Source: Clostridia bacterium | Lineage (GTDB): Bacteria; Bacillota; Clostridia; Oscillospirales; RGIG5554 | Reading direction: 5' to 3' | DNA length: 64,000 bases | Assembly: GCA_017507855.1 (NCBI GenBank) | Contig: JAFWAE010000056.1 | Coordinates: 1 to 64,000 of the forward strand | Part shown: one piece after another, positions 25,240-34,136 of the stretch | How positions within the stretch are numbered: position 1 is the first letter of the stretch | Layout: the number at the start of each line of letters is the position of its first letter | Translations under genes and position numbers: made by a program | The notes under the pieces: generated by a model | Databases searched by the model: none | Seen by the model: the letters and a program-made list of their open reading frames with translations, nothing else | What the model was told of the DNA's origin: nothing

Positions 25240-27006
25240 ATGCTTCCTATTAAAGATCAGTTGTCCGCTTTGGTGAGCGATGCTTTTGAACGCTGCGGAT
25301 ACGACCGCGCTTTGGGGGTTGTGCAGGTATCTGCACGCCCGGACCTGTGTCAATTTCAATGCAACGGGGCCATGGCCGCCGCCAAGCGCTACCGCAAGGC
25401 TCCCGCGTTGATCGCCGGGGAAGTGGCTGCCTGCCTGCAGGACGTGGACTGCCTGGCCAAGGCAGAGGTGGCAGCTCCCGGCTTTTTGAACCTGACTCTG
25501 ACGGATGAGGCTCTTAAGCAGGCTGTCGAAGCTATGCTTTCCGAGGAGCGCTTTGGTATTCCCGGAGCAGAGAAGGACGAATGCATCGTAGTGGACTACG
25601 GCGGCCCCAACGTAGCCAAACCCCTGCACGTGGGGCATCTGCGCGCCGCCGTGATCGGCGAGGCCATCAAGCGCTTGGCCAAGGCTCTCGGCTACCGCAC
25701 CGTGGGCGACGTTCATTTGGGTGACTGGGGTCTTCAAATGGGCTTGGTCATTGCCAAATTGGCCCAAGAACAGCCCGAGCTTTGTTATTTTGATCCCCAA
25801 TACGAGGGAGAATATCCTGCCGAGCCTCCCGTAACCTTGGCAGATCTTTCCCGTCTGTATCCCGAGGCCTCCGCTCTTTCTAAGGTGGATAAGGAATTTT
25901 ACGCGACTGCCGCCCAGGCCACTTTTGACCTGCAAAACGGGCGTCGCGGCTACATGGCCTTGTGGAAGCATCTGACGGCCTTAAGCGTGGCGGATTTGAA
26001 GAAAAATTACGCTAACATTTGTGTGGATTTTGACGTGTGGTACGGGGAAAGCGACAGCGATCCCTATATTGCTCCCATGCTGGAGGACCTGATCTCCCGC
26101 GGCTTGGCCCGCGAGGACGACGGAGCCTTGGTGATGGACGTAGCTCGTGAGGACGACGCCTCTCCCATGCCCCCGGCCCTGATCCGCAAATCCGACGGAA
26201 GCTGTCTGTATGTGACCACCGATATGGCAACCATCTGTCAGCGCATGAAGGATTTTAAGCCCGACCAGATCCTGTACGTGGTGGATAACCGCCAGAGCCT
26301 GCATTTTGAGCAGGTCTTCCGCGCTGTGCGCCAGGCAGGTTATGCAGACGAATCCGTGAAGCTGGAATTCTGCGGCTTTGGCACCATGAACGGAAAGGAC
26401 GGCAAGCCCTATAAGACCCGCGACGGCGGCGTGATGCGCTTGTCCGACCTGATCGCATTGATCACCGAGGCCGCCTTGGCGAAGATCACCGAGGCTGGAT
26501 TCAGCGATTTTGACGAAGCTGAAAAGCAGGAAGTGGCCCGAAAAGTGGGTGTGGCGGCACTGAAATACGGGGACCTGATGAACCAACGCAGCAAGGACTA
26601 TGTGTTTGATCTGGATAAATTCCTTTCCTTTGAGGGAAAGACGGGCCCGTATCTGCTGTATACGGTGGTGCGTATTAATTCCCTTTTGGCCAAGGCTGAA
26701 GCCGCCGGAGCCAAACCCTCTGCCTTGCTGGCACCTCAAAGCGAAACGGAGCGTGCGCTGATGCTTCGCGCCGCGCTGACCTCCTATCCTTTGTGGCAAG
26801 CCATGCGGGAAAAGGCGCCCAACGTAGTGTGCGATAATGCTTATGAAACAGCGGCTCTGCTGAATAAATTTTACAATGAAACCCGTATCATTGCCTGTGA
26901 GGATGAGGCGCAACGTGGCAGCTGGCTGACGCTGCTTGCCTTTGTGCGGGATCTGCTGCGCTTCCAGCTGGATGTGCTGGGCATCCCCGTGCCTGAAAGG
27001 ATGTAA
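25240..27006 (+). CDS. argS: Arginyl-tRNA synthetase
   Basis: 588 residues, class Ia. The order is an N-terminal additional domain (QFQCNGAMAAAKRYRK), the HIGH-type motif KPLHVGHLRAAVIG, the catalytic domain with VVDNRQSLHFEQVF and FGTMNGKDGKPYKTR in place of a classic KMSKS, and the C-terminal DALR anticodon-binding domain ending VLGIPVPERM. Full length and intact. The next gene, a surface lipoprotein, starts about 38 nt downstream without an obvious terminator between them. Confidence 0.95.
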   Translation: MLPIKDQLSALVSDAFERCGYDRALGVVQVSARPDLCQFQCNGAMAAAKRYRKAPALIAGEVAACLQDVDCLAKAEVAAPGFLNLTLTDEALKQAVEAMLSEERFGIPGAEKDECIVVDYGGPNVAKPLHVGHLRAAVIGEAIKRLAKALGYRTVGDVHLGDWGLQMGLVIAKLAQEQPELCYFDPQYEGEYPAEPPVTLADLSRLYPEASALSKVDKEFYATAAQATFDLQNGRRGYMALWKHLTALSVADLKKNYANICVDFDVWYGESDSDPYIAPMLEDLISRGLAREDDGALVMDVAREDDASPMPPALIRKSDGSCLYVTTDMATICQRMKDFKPDQILYVVDNRQSLHFEQVFRAVRQAGYADESVKLEFCGFGTMNGKDGKPYKTRDGGVMRLSDLIALITEAALAKITEAGFSDFDEAEKQEVARKVGVAALKYGDLMNQRSKDYVFDLDKFLSFEGKTGPYLLYTVVRINSLLAKAEAAGAKPSALLAPQSETERALMLRAALTSYPLWQAMREKAPNVVCDNAYETAALLNKFYNETRIIACEDEAQRGSWLTLLAFVRDLLRFQLDVLGIPVPERM

Positions 27007-27044
27007 AAGCAGTCATTCAGGGCTTGCAAAAAAGGAGAACGACG

Positions 27045-29801
27045 ATGAAAAAGTATTTGGTGTGGCTTTTAACATGGCTGATGACATTTCCCGTTGCATT
27101 GTTGAACGGATGCACTTCCGTTCCCGCCACTCAGCCCGATACGGCAGAGAAACCCATTGTGCCCAATACGGAATCGTTGACCGTGGACACAGATTTTTTC
27201 AAGCTGGAGCTGGAAGCCAAAACCTATCCCACCATTACGGCGGAAAGGGCAAATGAACTGGCTTCCGTTCCTTTGGGAGAATTGCGTGCTTATACGGTGG
27301 GGGACGAGACCTTTATCGCCACCTATAACGTGATGCAGTTTGGCGCCAAGGGTGATGGAAAGACCAACGATGTGAAGGCTTTTTTGCAGGCTATTCTGGC
27401 AGCGAGTGAGGCCGGAGGCGGTACGGTGTACGTGCCCGAGGGGACGTATTACCTCAAGGGTCGTTTTGATATTCCCGTCGGGGTGACTCTGCGGGGCACG
27501 TGGACCAAGGAAGAAGGGGGCACGCTGATTCTGGCCGACCCCATTGAAGGCTTGACTCCCTTGGCTTATTTCCGCCTCGATGACTGCACGGCGCTGAAGA
27601 ACCTTTCTTTCTACTACGTCAAGCAAAGTTTTGCCGAGCCTAAAAAATACGCCCCCACCGTAGGCGTTATTGCAAATCCCGTGGGCATTGAGCTGGCGGA
27701 TCTGATGTTCTACAATTCTTGGGAAATGATCTATTTTGCAGGGGCATCCAACGGTATGACCTCTGTGGAAAATGTGTACGGAACACCCCTGTCCGTGGGC
27801 TTGACCGTAGACTGTGCTCCCGATCTGAACCGTATCATGGGGTTGGATCTGCGACCCGATTATTATGCCCTATGCGGTTTTCCCGGTGCTCCCGCCAACG
27901 GGGAAGAGGTTAAAACGCTGGTTGACTGGATGTTTGACAATACCGTGGGTCTTATCAGCGAGCGCATCGACTGGCATTGTGTGTACGATTATACCTGCGC
28001 AGGGATGAAGGTAGGTATGTGGCTGCGTCCCAGCACTAAGCCTGCCGGTGATTTTCAAGGTCCTCCCAGTGGCTATATGTACAAGTTTATGATGGAAGGC
28101 TGCCAAACGGGTATTTTGGCAGATGATATTGCCTCGTCCGGCTTCCAATTTTCCTTGGGAAGTATTTGCTGTCCTGCCACCCGTGAGTCCGTGGCCATTC
28201 GCACAGGTAGCGGTTTTGTCAGCTATTTTTCCCTTAATGCCGTCCATGTCACCGGGGCTCCCGTTACGGTGATCCAAAGTGAGGGAAGCGGCATCATCAG
28301 CGCCGTGGATTGTGCTTTTGATTATTGGACGGGGGAGAGTGCTTGGAATATTGCGGGAGGAACAGCCTCTGCTGTGCGTTGTTCCTTCGGCAAGGCCGCT
28401 CAAACCATGATCTTCGGCAATAAGGTACGCTCTGCAACAATGCTGGCTTGCCTGATGAAGGCAGGCACACCCGATCCCGATGTGTCCAATCTTGCAAAGT
28501 GGGTAGTTGGGGATGATTGCGGCGATTTTCCTGCTCTGAACAATTATGACCATCCCGAGTTCACCGGAAAAGCGGAGCCTGCCGCTAAAAATATCATTCT
28601 GGCCACCGATTACGGTGTGACTCCCGAGGCAGAGGATATTACCGAGGCTTTGCAGAATGCGTTGAACGCGGCGGCCCAACAGGGTGGAGGCTACGTATAC
28701 GTGCCTGCGGGCATCTATCATCTTCGAGGCTCGGTGAAGGTACCCTCCGGTGTAGAGCTGCGCGGCGTTCTGGATCTGATCCACCATCCTTGCTTTACTT
28801 TGGGCTCCGCCTTTTATGTCTACGGCGGTAAGGGGGACGAAAATGCCCCCGCTACCATTGAATTGGAGGCTCGTGCGGGGATTACGGGCATGACCTTCTA
28901 CTACCCCGAGCAGGGGTATGTTTCCGATACGTATGTGGAATATCCGTGGTTGGTTCGCGGCTTGGGCGAAGGGGTATATCTGCGCTACGTGGAAATGCCC
29001 AACGTATATAACGGCGTGGACTTCGGCACCAATAAATCCGACGGCCATTTCGTGGAATATCTCATGGGCCAAAGCATTCGCCGCGGCATCTTCGTGGGTA
29101 ATAACAGCACGGAGGGCTGGCTGGAAAACATCCATTTCGTTCCTCATATTATGCAGGATATCAAGGGTGTGACCAAGCCCGCAGGGACTACGTCTACCAA
29201 AGTGCACGTGGGCTTGATGGAGCAAAATGAATTCTTTATTTTCGGTTATACGGAAAAGGAGTACGTGTTTAACTGTGTTTCCTACGGCTCTTTGAATGCC
29301 ACGCTTTTTGTGGAGCAAAACGGCCGCGGTGCCAACGCGGAAATGCTGGCCTATTACGTGGACTCCTCCCGCTGTGCCGTGCGTGTGGAGAAAGCGGAAA
29401 ATGTGAATTTCTACTCTGCCGATCTGATCGCCTACCATGAAGAAACTCACGAAAACGTACAATTGCAGACCAATGTGGGAAGCACGGGCAAGCTGACCTT
29501 CTTTAACAGCGAAGAGCATGGCCCCAGTATGGGATCTGCTTGGTTGAAGGGGTGCGACGTAACTTACGTTCAGCATCATTTCTTTGAGCCGGGACAGACC
29601 ATGGCAGATATCGGCGCCAACGCCAAATGTCGCGTTTTTGCTTCCACTGTGCGTACGGCTACGTCTTATAAAACGGCGGCGCCCGAGAATTTGATTTTGG
29701 TCGGTAATATTCTGTACGGTCCTTTGGGGATAGAAAAGCTTCCGGGATTTAAGGGGCAGGCTCAATATAACGTGTTTACGGCCGTTAAGCTGACTCATTG
29801 A
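27045..29801 (+). CDS. Large lipoprotein with two beta-helix (pectate-lyase-like) domains, copy 1
   Basis: About 918 residues. The lipoprotein signal ends in lipobox LLNGC. After a spacer, a first right-handed beta-helix domain begins with YNVMQFGAKGDGKTND, the opening of pectate_lyase_3 / GH28-like helices, followed by GGGTVYVPEGTYYLKGRF. A second copy of the same opening occurs near residue 520 (ATDYGVTPEAEDITEALQNA, then GGGYVYVPAGIYHLRGSV), so the protein holds two helices in series. The enzymatic residues cannot be assigned; it may bind or degrade a polysaccharide at the cell surface. ATG 27045 follows AAAGGAG. A close paralogue follows after 34 nt. Confidence 0.78.
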   Translation: MKKYLVWLLTWLMTFPVALLNGCTSVPATQPDTAEKPIVPNTESLTVDTDFFKLELEAKTYPTITAERANELASVPLGELRAYTVGDETFIATYNVMQFGAKGDGKTNDVKAFLQAILAASEAGGGTVYVPEGTYYLKGRFDIPVGVTLRGTWTKEEGGTLILADPIEGLTPLAYFRLDDCTALKNLSFYYVKQSFAEPKKYAPTVGVIANPVGIELADLMFYNSWEMIYFAGASNGMTSVENVYGTPLSVGLTVDCAPDLNRIMGLDLRPDYYALCGFPGAPANGEEVKTLVDWMFDNTVGLISERIDWHCVYDYTCAGMKVGMWLRPSTKPAGDFQGPPSGYMYKFMMEGCQTGILADDIASSGFQFSLGSICCPATRESVAIRTGSGFVSYFSLNAVHVTGAPVTVIQSEGSGIISAVDCAFDYWTGESAWNIAGGTASAVRCSFGKAAQTMIFGNKVRSATMLACLMKAGTPDPDVSNLAKWVVGDDCGDFPALNNYDHPEFTGKAEPAAKNIILATDYGVTPEAEDITEALQNALNAAAQQGGGYVYVPAGIYHLRGSVKVPSGVELRGVLDLIHHPCFTLGSAFYVYGGKGDENAPATIELEARAGITGMTFYYPEQGYVSDTYVEYPWLVRGLGEGVYLRYVEMPNVYNGVDFGTNKSDGHFVEYLMGQSIRRGIFVGNNSTEGWLENIHFVPHIMQDIKGVTKPAGTTSTKVHVGLMEQNEFFIFGYTEKEYVFNCVSYGSLNATLFVEQNGRGANAEMLAYYVDSSRCAVRVEKAENVNFYSADLIAYHEETHENVQLQTNVGSTGKLTFFNSEEHGPSMGSAWLKGCDVTYVQHHFFEPGQTMADIGANAKCRVFASTVRTATSYKTAAPENLILVGNILYGPLGIEKLPGFKGQAQYNVFTAVKLTH

Positions 29802-29835
29802 CGTGAAAATATAAAAGCGTGAGAGGATGTTGGAA

Positions 29836-32586
29836 ATGGGAAAATACGTGGCGTATGCATTGGCCTTGGCGATGGTGGTCTCCGTGTGTATGTTCTCGGG
29901 ATGTGTGGAAAAAAAGCCCGTTAATCCGGGTGTGTCCACTGCCCAATCGCTGACGGTGGACACCGATTTTTCCAAGCTGAATGTGGAAACTCAAGCTTAT
30001 CCAACCATCACAGAGGAAAGCGCAAACGAACTGGCTTCCGTACCCGTGGGGGAATTGCGCACCTATACGGTGGGCGGGGAAACATTTATTGCTTCCTATA
30101 ACGTGATGCAGTTCGGCGCCAAGGGCGACGGGAAGACCAACAATGCCAAGGCTTTTTTGCAGGCCATCACGGCGGCCAAAAATGCCGGAGGCGGTGTGGT
30201 GTATGTGCCCGCGGGAACCTATTACCTGAAGGGGCGCTTTGAGATCCCCACGGGTGTGACCCTGCGCGGTAGCTGGACCAAGGAAGAGGGTGGGACCCTG
30301 ATCCTGGTAGAACCTATTGAGGGGTTGGTCCCGCAACCTTATTTGACCATGACCAGCAGTTCGGCTTTGAAGAACCTTTCCTTCTACTACGTGGGGCAGA
30401 ATTTTGCTCAGCCTGTGGAGTTTGCCCCCACGGTGGGAATTAAGGGGAATCCTACGGGGATCGAACTGTGCGACCTGATGTTTTACAACTCTTGGGAAAT
30501 GATCTGCTTTTCCAAGGGCTCTACGGGGATGACCTCGGTGGACAACGTGTACGGTACCCCCTTGTCCTTGGGCATTATCGTGGACTGCGCCCCCGATCTG
30601 AACCGTATTATGGGCTTTGATCTGCGCCCCGATTACTATGCCCTTTGCGGCTTTCCCGGGGCCCCTACCAACGGGGAAGAGGTCAAGGTGTTGGTCAACT
30701 GGATGTTTGAAAATACGGTGGGCCTGGTCAGCGAACGTATCGACTGGCACTGTGTGTACGATTATACCTGTGCCGGCATGAAGGTGGGGATGTGGTTGCG
30801 CAACAGTACCCAGCCCGCTTCTCCCACGTTTAAAGGCCCTCCCAGCGGTTATATGTACAAATTTACCATGGAAGGCTGCCAGACCGGCATCCTGATGGAC
30901 GATTCTTCTGCCGCGGGCTTTCAGTTTTCTTTGGGAAAAATCAACTGCCCTGTAAGCCGCGAATCCGTGGCTATCCGCTTGGGTGAGGGATTTGAGACCT
31001 ATATGTCCTTGAACTCCGTACACGTGACGGGTTTTCCTGTGGCGGTCATTCAAAGCGAAGGCAGCGGCATCATCAGCGCTGTGGATTGCGCCTTTGACAA
31101 CTGGACGGGAGAGGCGGCCTGGACGTTGGCCGGCGGGACGGCTTCCGCCGTGCGTTGCTCCTTTGGCAAGGCCGCCCAAACCATGAGCTTTGATAAAAAA
31201 GTGCGCTCTGCTATGATGCTGGGTTGCCTGACGCAAGCGGGCACGCCCGAGCCGGAGACGGCTTCCCTGAAAAAATGGGTCGTGTCCGACGATTGCGGAG
31301 AATTTCCCTCTTTGAATCAGTACGATCACCCCGCATTTACGGGGAAGGCGGAGCCGGCTTCCAAAAATATTGTCCTGGCCTCTGATTACGGCGTAACTCC
31401 CGAAGCGGAGGACATTACGCAAGGCCTTCAAAATGCCCTGAATGCAGCGGCCCAACAGGGTGGCGGTTACGTGTACCTGCCTGTGGGTGTGTACCATTTG
31501 CGCGGCTCGGTGAAGGTGCCCACAGGCGTGGAACTGCGCGGCGCCATGGATATGATCCATCACCCCTCCTACACCATGGGTACGGCCTTCTATATTTACG
31601 GCGGCAACGGCAACGAAAACGCCTCGGCCACCATTGAGCTGGAGGCTCATGCAGGGGTCACGGGCATTACCTTCTATTACCCCGACCAGGGCTATTTCCA
31701 AGGCAGTTATATTGAATATCCCTGGCTGATCCGCGGTTTGGGCGAGGGTGTGTACGTGCGCTACGTGCATTTTGTCAACGTATACAACGGCATTGACTTC
31801 GGCACCTATAAATCCGACGGCCATTTTGTGGAATACCTCATGGGGCAGACCATTCGGCGCGGCATTTTCGTAGGCAACAACAGCACGGAGGGATGGCTGC
31901 AAAACATTCATTTCGTTCCCCATTCTATGCACAGCCCTCTGGTGGACAATAAGCCCGATATGAGCCAAGCCTCCACTTGGCCAAAGATCTCTAACGGCCT
32001 GATGGAACAAAATGAGTTTTATATTTTTGGCGATACCAACAAAGAGTACGTATTTAACTGCTGCTCCTTTGGCTCGCTGAATGCCACTCTGTTTGTGGAG
32101 CAAAACGGCAGGGGTGCCAACGTGGAGGCTCTGGCCTATTACGTGGACTCTTCGCGCTGTGCGGTGCGGGTAGAAAAGGCAGGAAGTGTGAATTTTTACT
32201 CCTCCGATTTCATCGTTTATCACCTGGACACCAACGAAAACGTGCAGCTTCAAACAAATGAGGGAAGCACGGGTAAGCTGACCTTCATCAACTGCGAGCA
32301 GCACGGCCCCAACGTGGGGTCTGCCTGGTTAAAGGGATGCGACGTGACCTACGTCCAGCATGAGTTTTTCGAGCCGGGCGGAAAACTGGCAGATATTCAA
32401 AACGACGCCACGTGCCGTATCTTTGCCGGCACCGTACGCACCGGCACCATCTACAAAACAGAGATCCAAACCAACCTTTCTCTGGTGGGCAATATTTTGC
32501 ACGGCTCCACCGTTTCCGGGACCATTCCCGGCTTTAACGGCGAGGCGAAAAACAACATTCCCACCTGGGTACAGCTGGTTCCGTAA
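29836..32586 (+). CDS. Large lipoprotein with two beta-helix domains, copy 2
   Basis: About 916 residues, collinear with copy 1 and roughly 70% identical by eye, including both helix openings (NVMQFGAKGDGKTNN and SDYGVTPEAEDITQGLQNA), LNRIMG-DLRPDYYALCGFPG, SERIDWHCVYDYTCAGMKVG and SDGHFVEYLMGQ. The signal peptide ends in lipobox FSGC. The leader and linker diverge most, and the helices stay conserved. ATG 29836 is better spaced from GAGAGG than ATG 29827. The two copies form one unit ending at a large hairpin terminator. Two specialised enzymes or binders for related glycans are plausible. Confidence 0.78.
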   Translation: MGKYVAYALALAMVVSVCMFSGCVEKKPVNPGVSTAQSLTVDTDFSKLNVETQAYPTITEESANELASVPVGELRTYTVGGETFIASYNVMQFGAKGDGKTNNAKAFLQAITAAKNAGGGVVYVPAGTYYLKGRFEIPTGVTLRGSWTKEEGGTLILVEPIEGLVPQPYLTMTSSSALKNLSFYYVGQNFAQPVEFAPTVGIKGNPTGIELCDLMFYNSWEMICFSKGSTGMTSVDNVYGTPLSLGIIVDCAPDLNRIMGFDLRPDYYALCGFPGAPTNGEEVKVLVNWMFENTVGLVSERIDWHCVYDYTCAGMKVGMWLRNSTQPASPTFKGPPSGYMYKFTMEGCQTGILMDDSSAAGFQFSLGKINCPVSRESVAIRLGEGFETYMSLNSVHVTGFPVAVIQSEGSGIISAVDCAFDNWTGEAAWTLAGGTASAVRCSFGKAAQTMSFDKKVRSAMMLGCLTQAGTPEPETASLKKWVVSDDCGEFPSLNQYDHPAFTGKAEPASKNIVLASDYGVTPEAEDITQGLQNALNAAAQQGGGYVYLPVGVYHLRGSVKVPTGVELRGAMDMIHHPSYTMGTAFYIYGGNGNENASATIELEAHAGVTGITFYYPDQGYFQGSYIEYPWLIRGLGEGVYVRYVHFVNVYNGIDFGTYKSDGHFVEYLMGQTIRRGIFVGNNSTEGWLQNIHFVPHSMHSPLVDNKPDMSQASTWPKISNGLMEQNEFYIFGDTNKEYVFNCCSFGSLNATLFVEQNGRGANVEALAYYVDSSRCAVRVEKAGSVNFYSSDFIVYHLDTNENVQLQTNEGSTGKLTFINCEQHGPNVGSAWLKGCDVTYVQHEFFEPGGKLADIQNDATCRIFAGTVRTGTIYKTEIQTNLSLVGNILHGSTVSGTIPGFNGEAKNNIPTWVQLVP

Positions 32587-32591
32587 AAACA

Positions 32592-32664
32592 AAAGACAGC
32601 TCCTTTTTCGCAAAAAAGCCTGCGGCAATACGCCGCAGGCGGGAAAAAGGGGCTGTCTTTATTT
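32592..32664. terminator. Long bidirectional terminator
   Basis: An outer stem AAAGACAGC / GCTGTCTTT (32592-32600 with 32652-32660), a U-rich/A-rich middle and an inner perfect stem GCCTGCGGC / GCCGCAGGC (32618-32626 with 32632-32640). It lies between the converging lipoprotein and TSCPD genes. Confidence 0.75.
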
Positions 32665-32913
32665 GCTTTCGTCATAGGCTTGGCGCAGGGCCACGGCCAA
32701 TTGATCGGCGCAGGAGGTGGGCTTGAAGCCGCAACGGATGCCCTTGCAGCGTGCCTCAAATTCTTCCACGGTCATACCCTCGGCCAGGCGGCTGACAGCT
32801 TGCAGATTGCCGTGGCAGCCCCCTGTGTAACGCACGTTTTTAATCACATTGCCTTCCAGCTCAAAGTCGATGGCAGAGGAGCAGGTGCCCTTGGTGCGGT
32901 AATGATATTGCAT
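32659..32913 (-). CDS. TSCPD domain protein (TIGR03905 type)
   Basis: 84 residues forming one TSCPD domain, with GTCSSAIDFELEGNVIKNV, GGCHGNLQAVSRLAEGM and GIRCGFKPTSCADQLAVAL. The four conserved Cys suggest metal binding. The same domain occurs at the end of some ribonucleotide reductases; free-standing copies are common in Clostridia and have no assigned function. Its own promoter is probably TTACAA-N16-TAGAAT on the minus strand (32947-32974). Confidence 0.85.
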   Translation of the reverse strand: MQYHYRTKGTCSSAIDFELEGNVIKNVRYTGGCHGNLQAVSRLAEGMTVEEFEARCKGIRCGFKPTSCADQLAVALRQAYDESK

Positions 32914-32994
32914 ACATGAACCCTTCTTTTTTCATATTCTGCCTGTATTCTACCATATTTTCAGGGCTTTGTAAATGATTTTTTGCAAAAGGGC

Positions 32995-33023
32995 TTGACA
33001 AAGGGGCACACGCGTGCTATAAT
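32995..33023 (+). promoter_or_regulatory. Sigma-A promoter of the TPP riboswitch-thiT unit
   Basis: A consensus TTGACA (32995-33000) and consensus TATAAT (33018-33023) with a 17 nt spacer. Transcription should start about 10 nt before the riboswitch aptamer. Confidence 0.88.
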
Positions 33024-33035
33024 GCCCTTGCCAAT

Positions 33036-33126
33036 TGAAGACAGGGGAGCTCGTTGTACGGGCTGAGAGGAAATTGTGAATTTCGACCCTAATACCTGAT
33101 CCGGGTAATGCCGGCGTAGGAAGCAA
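33036..33126 (+). ncRNA. TPP (thiamine pyrophosphate) riboswitch aptamer
   Basis: The THI-element is recognisable in order: GGGGAGC (33044-33050), GGGCTGAGAGG (33060-33070) and GACCCTAATACCTGATC (33085-33101) with CCGGGTAATGCCGGCGTAGGAA after it. These are the conserved sensor and pyrophosphate helices. It is followed 12 nt later by an intrinsic terminator, so it should work by premature termination when TPP is plentiful, lowering expression of the thiamine transporter downstream. Confidence 0.95.
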
Positions 33127-33137
33127 AGGTTCGTTTT

Positions 33138-33172
33138 ACGCCGCATTGAAAAATGCGGCGTCTTTGTTTTTT
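33138..33172 (+). terminator. Expression-platform terminator of the TPP riboswitch
   Basis: A perfect 10-bp stem ACGCCGCATT / AATGCGGCGT (33138-33147 with 33152-33161), loop GAAA, followed by CTTTGTTTTTT. Confidence 0.9.
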
Positions 33173-33213
33173 CGGGGATTTTGATTGGACATTTTTTGAA
33201 AGGAAGTTTTTCC

Positions 33214-33765
33214 ATGCGAACGAAATCCGAAAACACCTTGTTCCTCCTTTGTGAGGGCGCCATTCTCACAGCCCTGGCTTGGGCGCTCAGCCTGTTTGAT
33301 ATTCCGTTGGGATATCAAGGGGGCTCGGTAGACTTTGTGATGGTGCCCCTGCTGCTTTTTTCCTTGCGACACGGTCCTTGGTGGGGCCTGCTGCAAGGAT
33401 TGGCCTTCGGTACGCTGAAATTCTTTTTGGCTGGGGGCTTTGCCATCACCTGGGAGTCCATTTTGCTGGATTATACGTTGGCCTATGCGGCTGTGGGCGT
33501 AGCCGGCTTTTTCTACAGAAGCTCTAAAAAGAACGGGGCCTTGCTGGGAGTGATCGTAGGCGGTCTGGTGCGTTACTTTGTCCATTTCCTCAGCGGGGTG
33601 ACCATTTACGCGGAATATATGCTTGAAGAATTCTGGGGAATGAAAATGACCTCTACTTTCGTGTATTCCATCCTTTATAACGGGGCGTATATGGTGCCCA
33701 ATATCGTGTTGGCGCTGATCGTGACCCCCTTGCTACTTAAAGCACTGAATAAAGCTAAATTGTAA
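33214..33765 (+). CDS. thiT: Thiamine ECF transporter substrate-binding component ThiT
   Basis: About 183 residues with six hydrophobic segments. ThiT is the S-component that binds thiamine and docks on a shared energy-coupling module (EcfA/A'/T, not in this window). The pattern GSVDFVMVPLLLFSLRHGPWWG and the later FVHFLSGVTIYAEYM and SILYNGAYMVPNIVLALI match the family, whose aromatic and acidic residues hold the thiazolium ring. ATG 33214 follows AAAGGAAG. The TPP riboswitch upstream confirms the substrate. A terminator follows directly. Confidence 0.93.
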   Translation: MRTKSENTLFLLCEGAILTALAWALSLFDIPLGYQGGSVDFVMVPLLLFSLRHGPWWGLLQGLAFGTLKFFLAGGFAITWESILLDYTLAYAAVGVAGFFYRSSKKNGALLGVIVGGLVRYFVHFLSGVTIYAEYMLEEFWGMKMTSTFVYSILYNGAYMVPNIVLALIVTPLLLKALNKAKL

Positions 33766-33771
33766 AAAAAC

Positions 33772-33803
33772 AAAACGGGCGGGAACATTCCCGCCCGTTT
33801 TTC
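33772..33803. terminator. Bidirectional terminator after thiT
   Basis: A 13-14 bp GC-rich stem (AAAACGGGCGGGA with its complement) with a very tight loop and T5. It lies between thiT and the peptide gene and leaves only ~35 nt before the next start. Confidence 0.85.
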
Positions 33804-33836
33804 CGTCTAAAGGGTAAGGAAAGGAAGGTTTTACCT

Positions 33837-34133
33837 ATGAAGATCAAGCCTGTCAAATGCGCGGGTGAGCCCGCTTACCCCGGTTGGAAGAAGACGGCTG
33901 CCTTACTGAGCAGCGCGGCAGTGGTGGCTATGGTGCAGGGCTGTACGCCCAAGCCACCCGAAACTCTGAGTTACGACGGCGGGATGCTGGTACCGGATAC
34001 GGAACCTTTAACAGAGGAGGTGGCCACCGCAGGTGTGCCGGCCCTGACGGAGGAGCTGTCCATCCCGGGCGAGCCCGTGCTCACGGAGGAATTGGCTTTG
34101 GCGGGGGACGTGGCCGTTCCCCAAGGAGAATAG
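33837..34133 (+). CDS. Putative radical-SAM-modified precursor peptide with LTEE repeats
   Basis: 98 residues, unknown family. The N-terminal part has Cys8 and the segment AGEPAYPGWKK, then a hydrophobic stretch (about 20-34) ending in VQGC at residue 36, which resembles a lipobox. Residues about 55-90 hold three 12-residue repeats: TEPLTEEVATAG, VPALTEELSIPG and EPVLTEELALAG. The invariant positions are L-T-E-E and the final Gly. The tail is acidic and ends QGE. The gene has an AAGGAAGG ribosome site and stops 3 nt before a radical SAM/SPASM gene. This arrangement (small repeat peptide followed by rSAM maturase) suggests a RiPP-type substrate; a short acidic lipoprotein is the alternative. 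Confidence 0.6.
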   Translation: MKIKPVKCAGEPAYPGWKKTAALLSSAAVVAMVQGCTPKPPETLSYDGGMLVPDTEPLTEEVATAGVPALTEELSIPGEPVLTEELALAGDVAVPQGE

Positions 34134-34136
34134 ACC

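Noticed and set aside
29785-32304. Long minus-strand open frame (839 codons) opposite the second beta-helix lipoprotein
   Set aside because: It mirrors the codons of the plus-strand gene, has no ribosome site and no family motif. The frames at 27870-29975, 2014-3291, 36309-38177 and 57586-59475 are the same kind of shadow.
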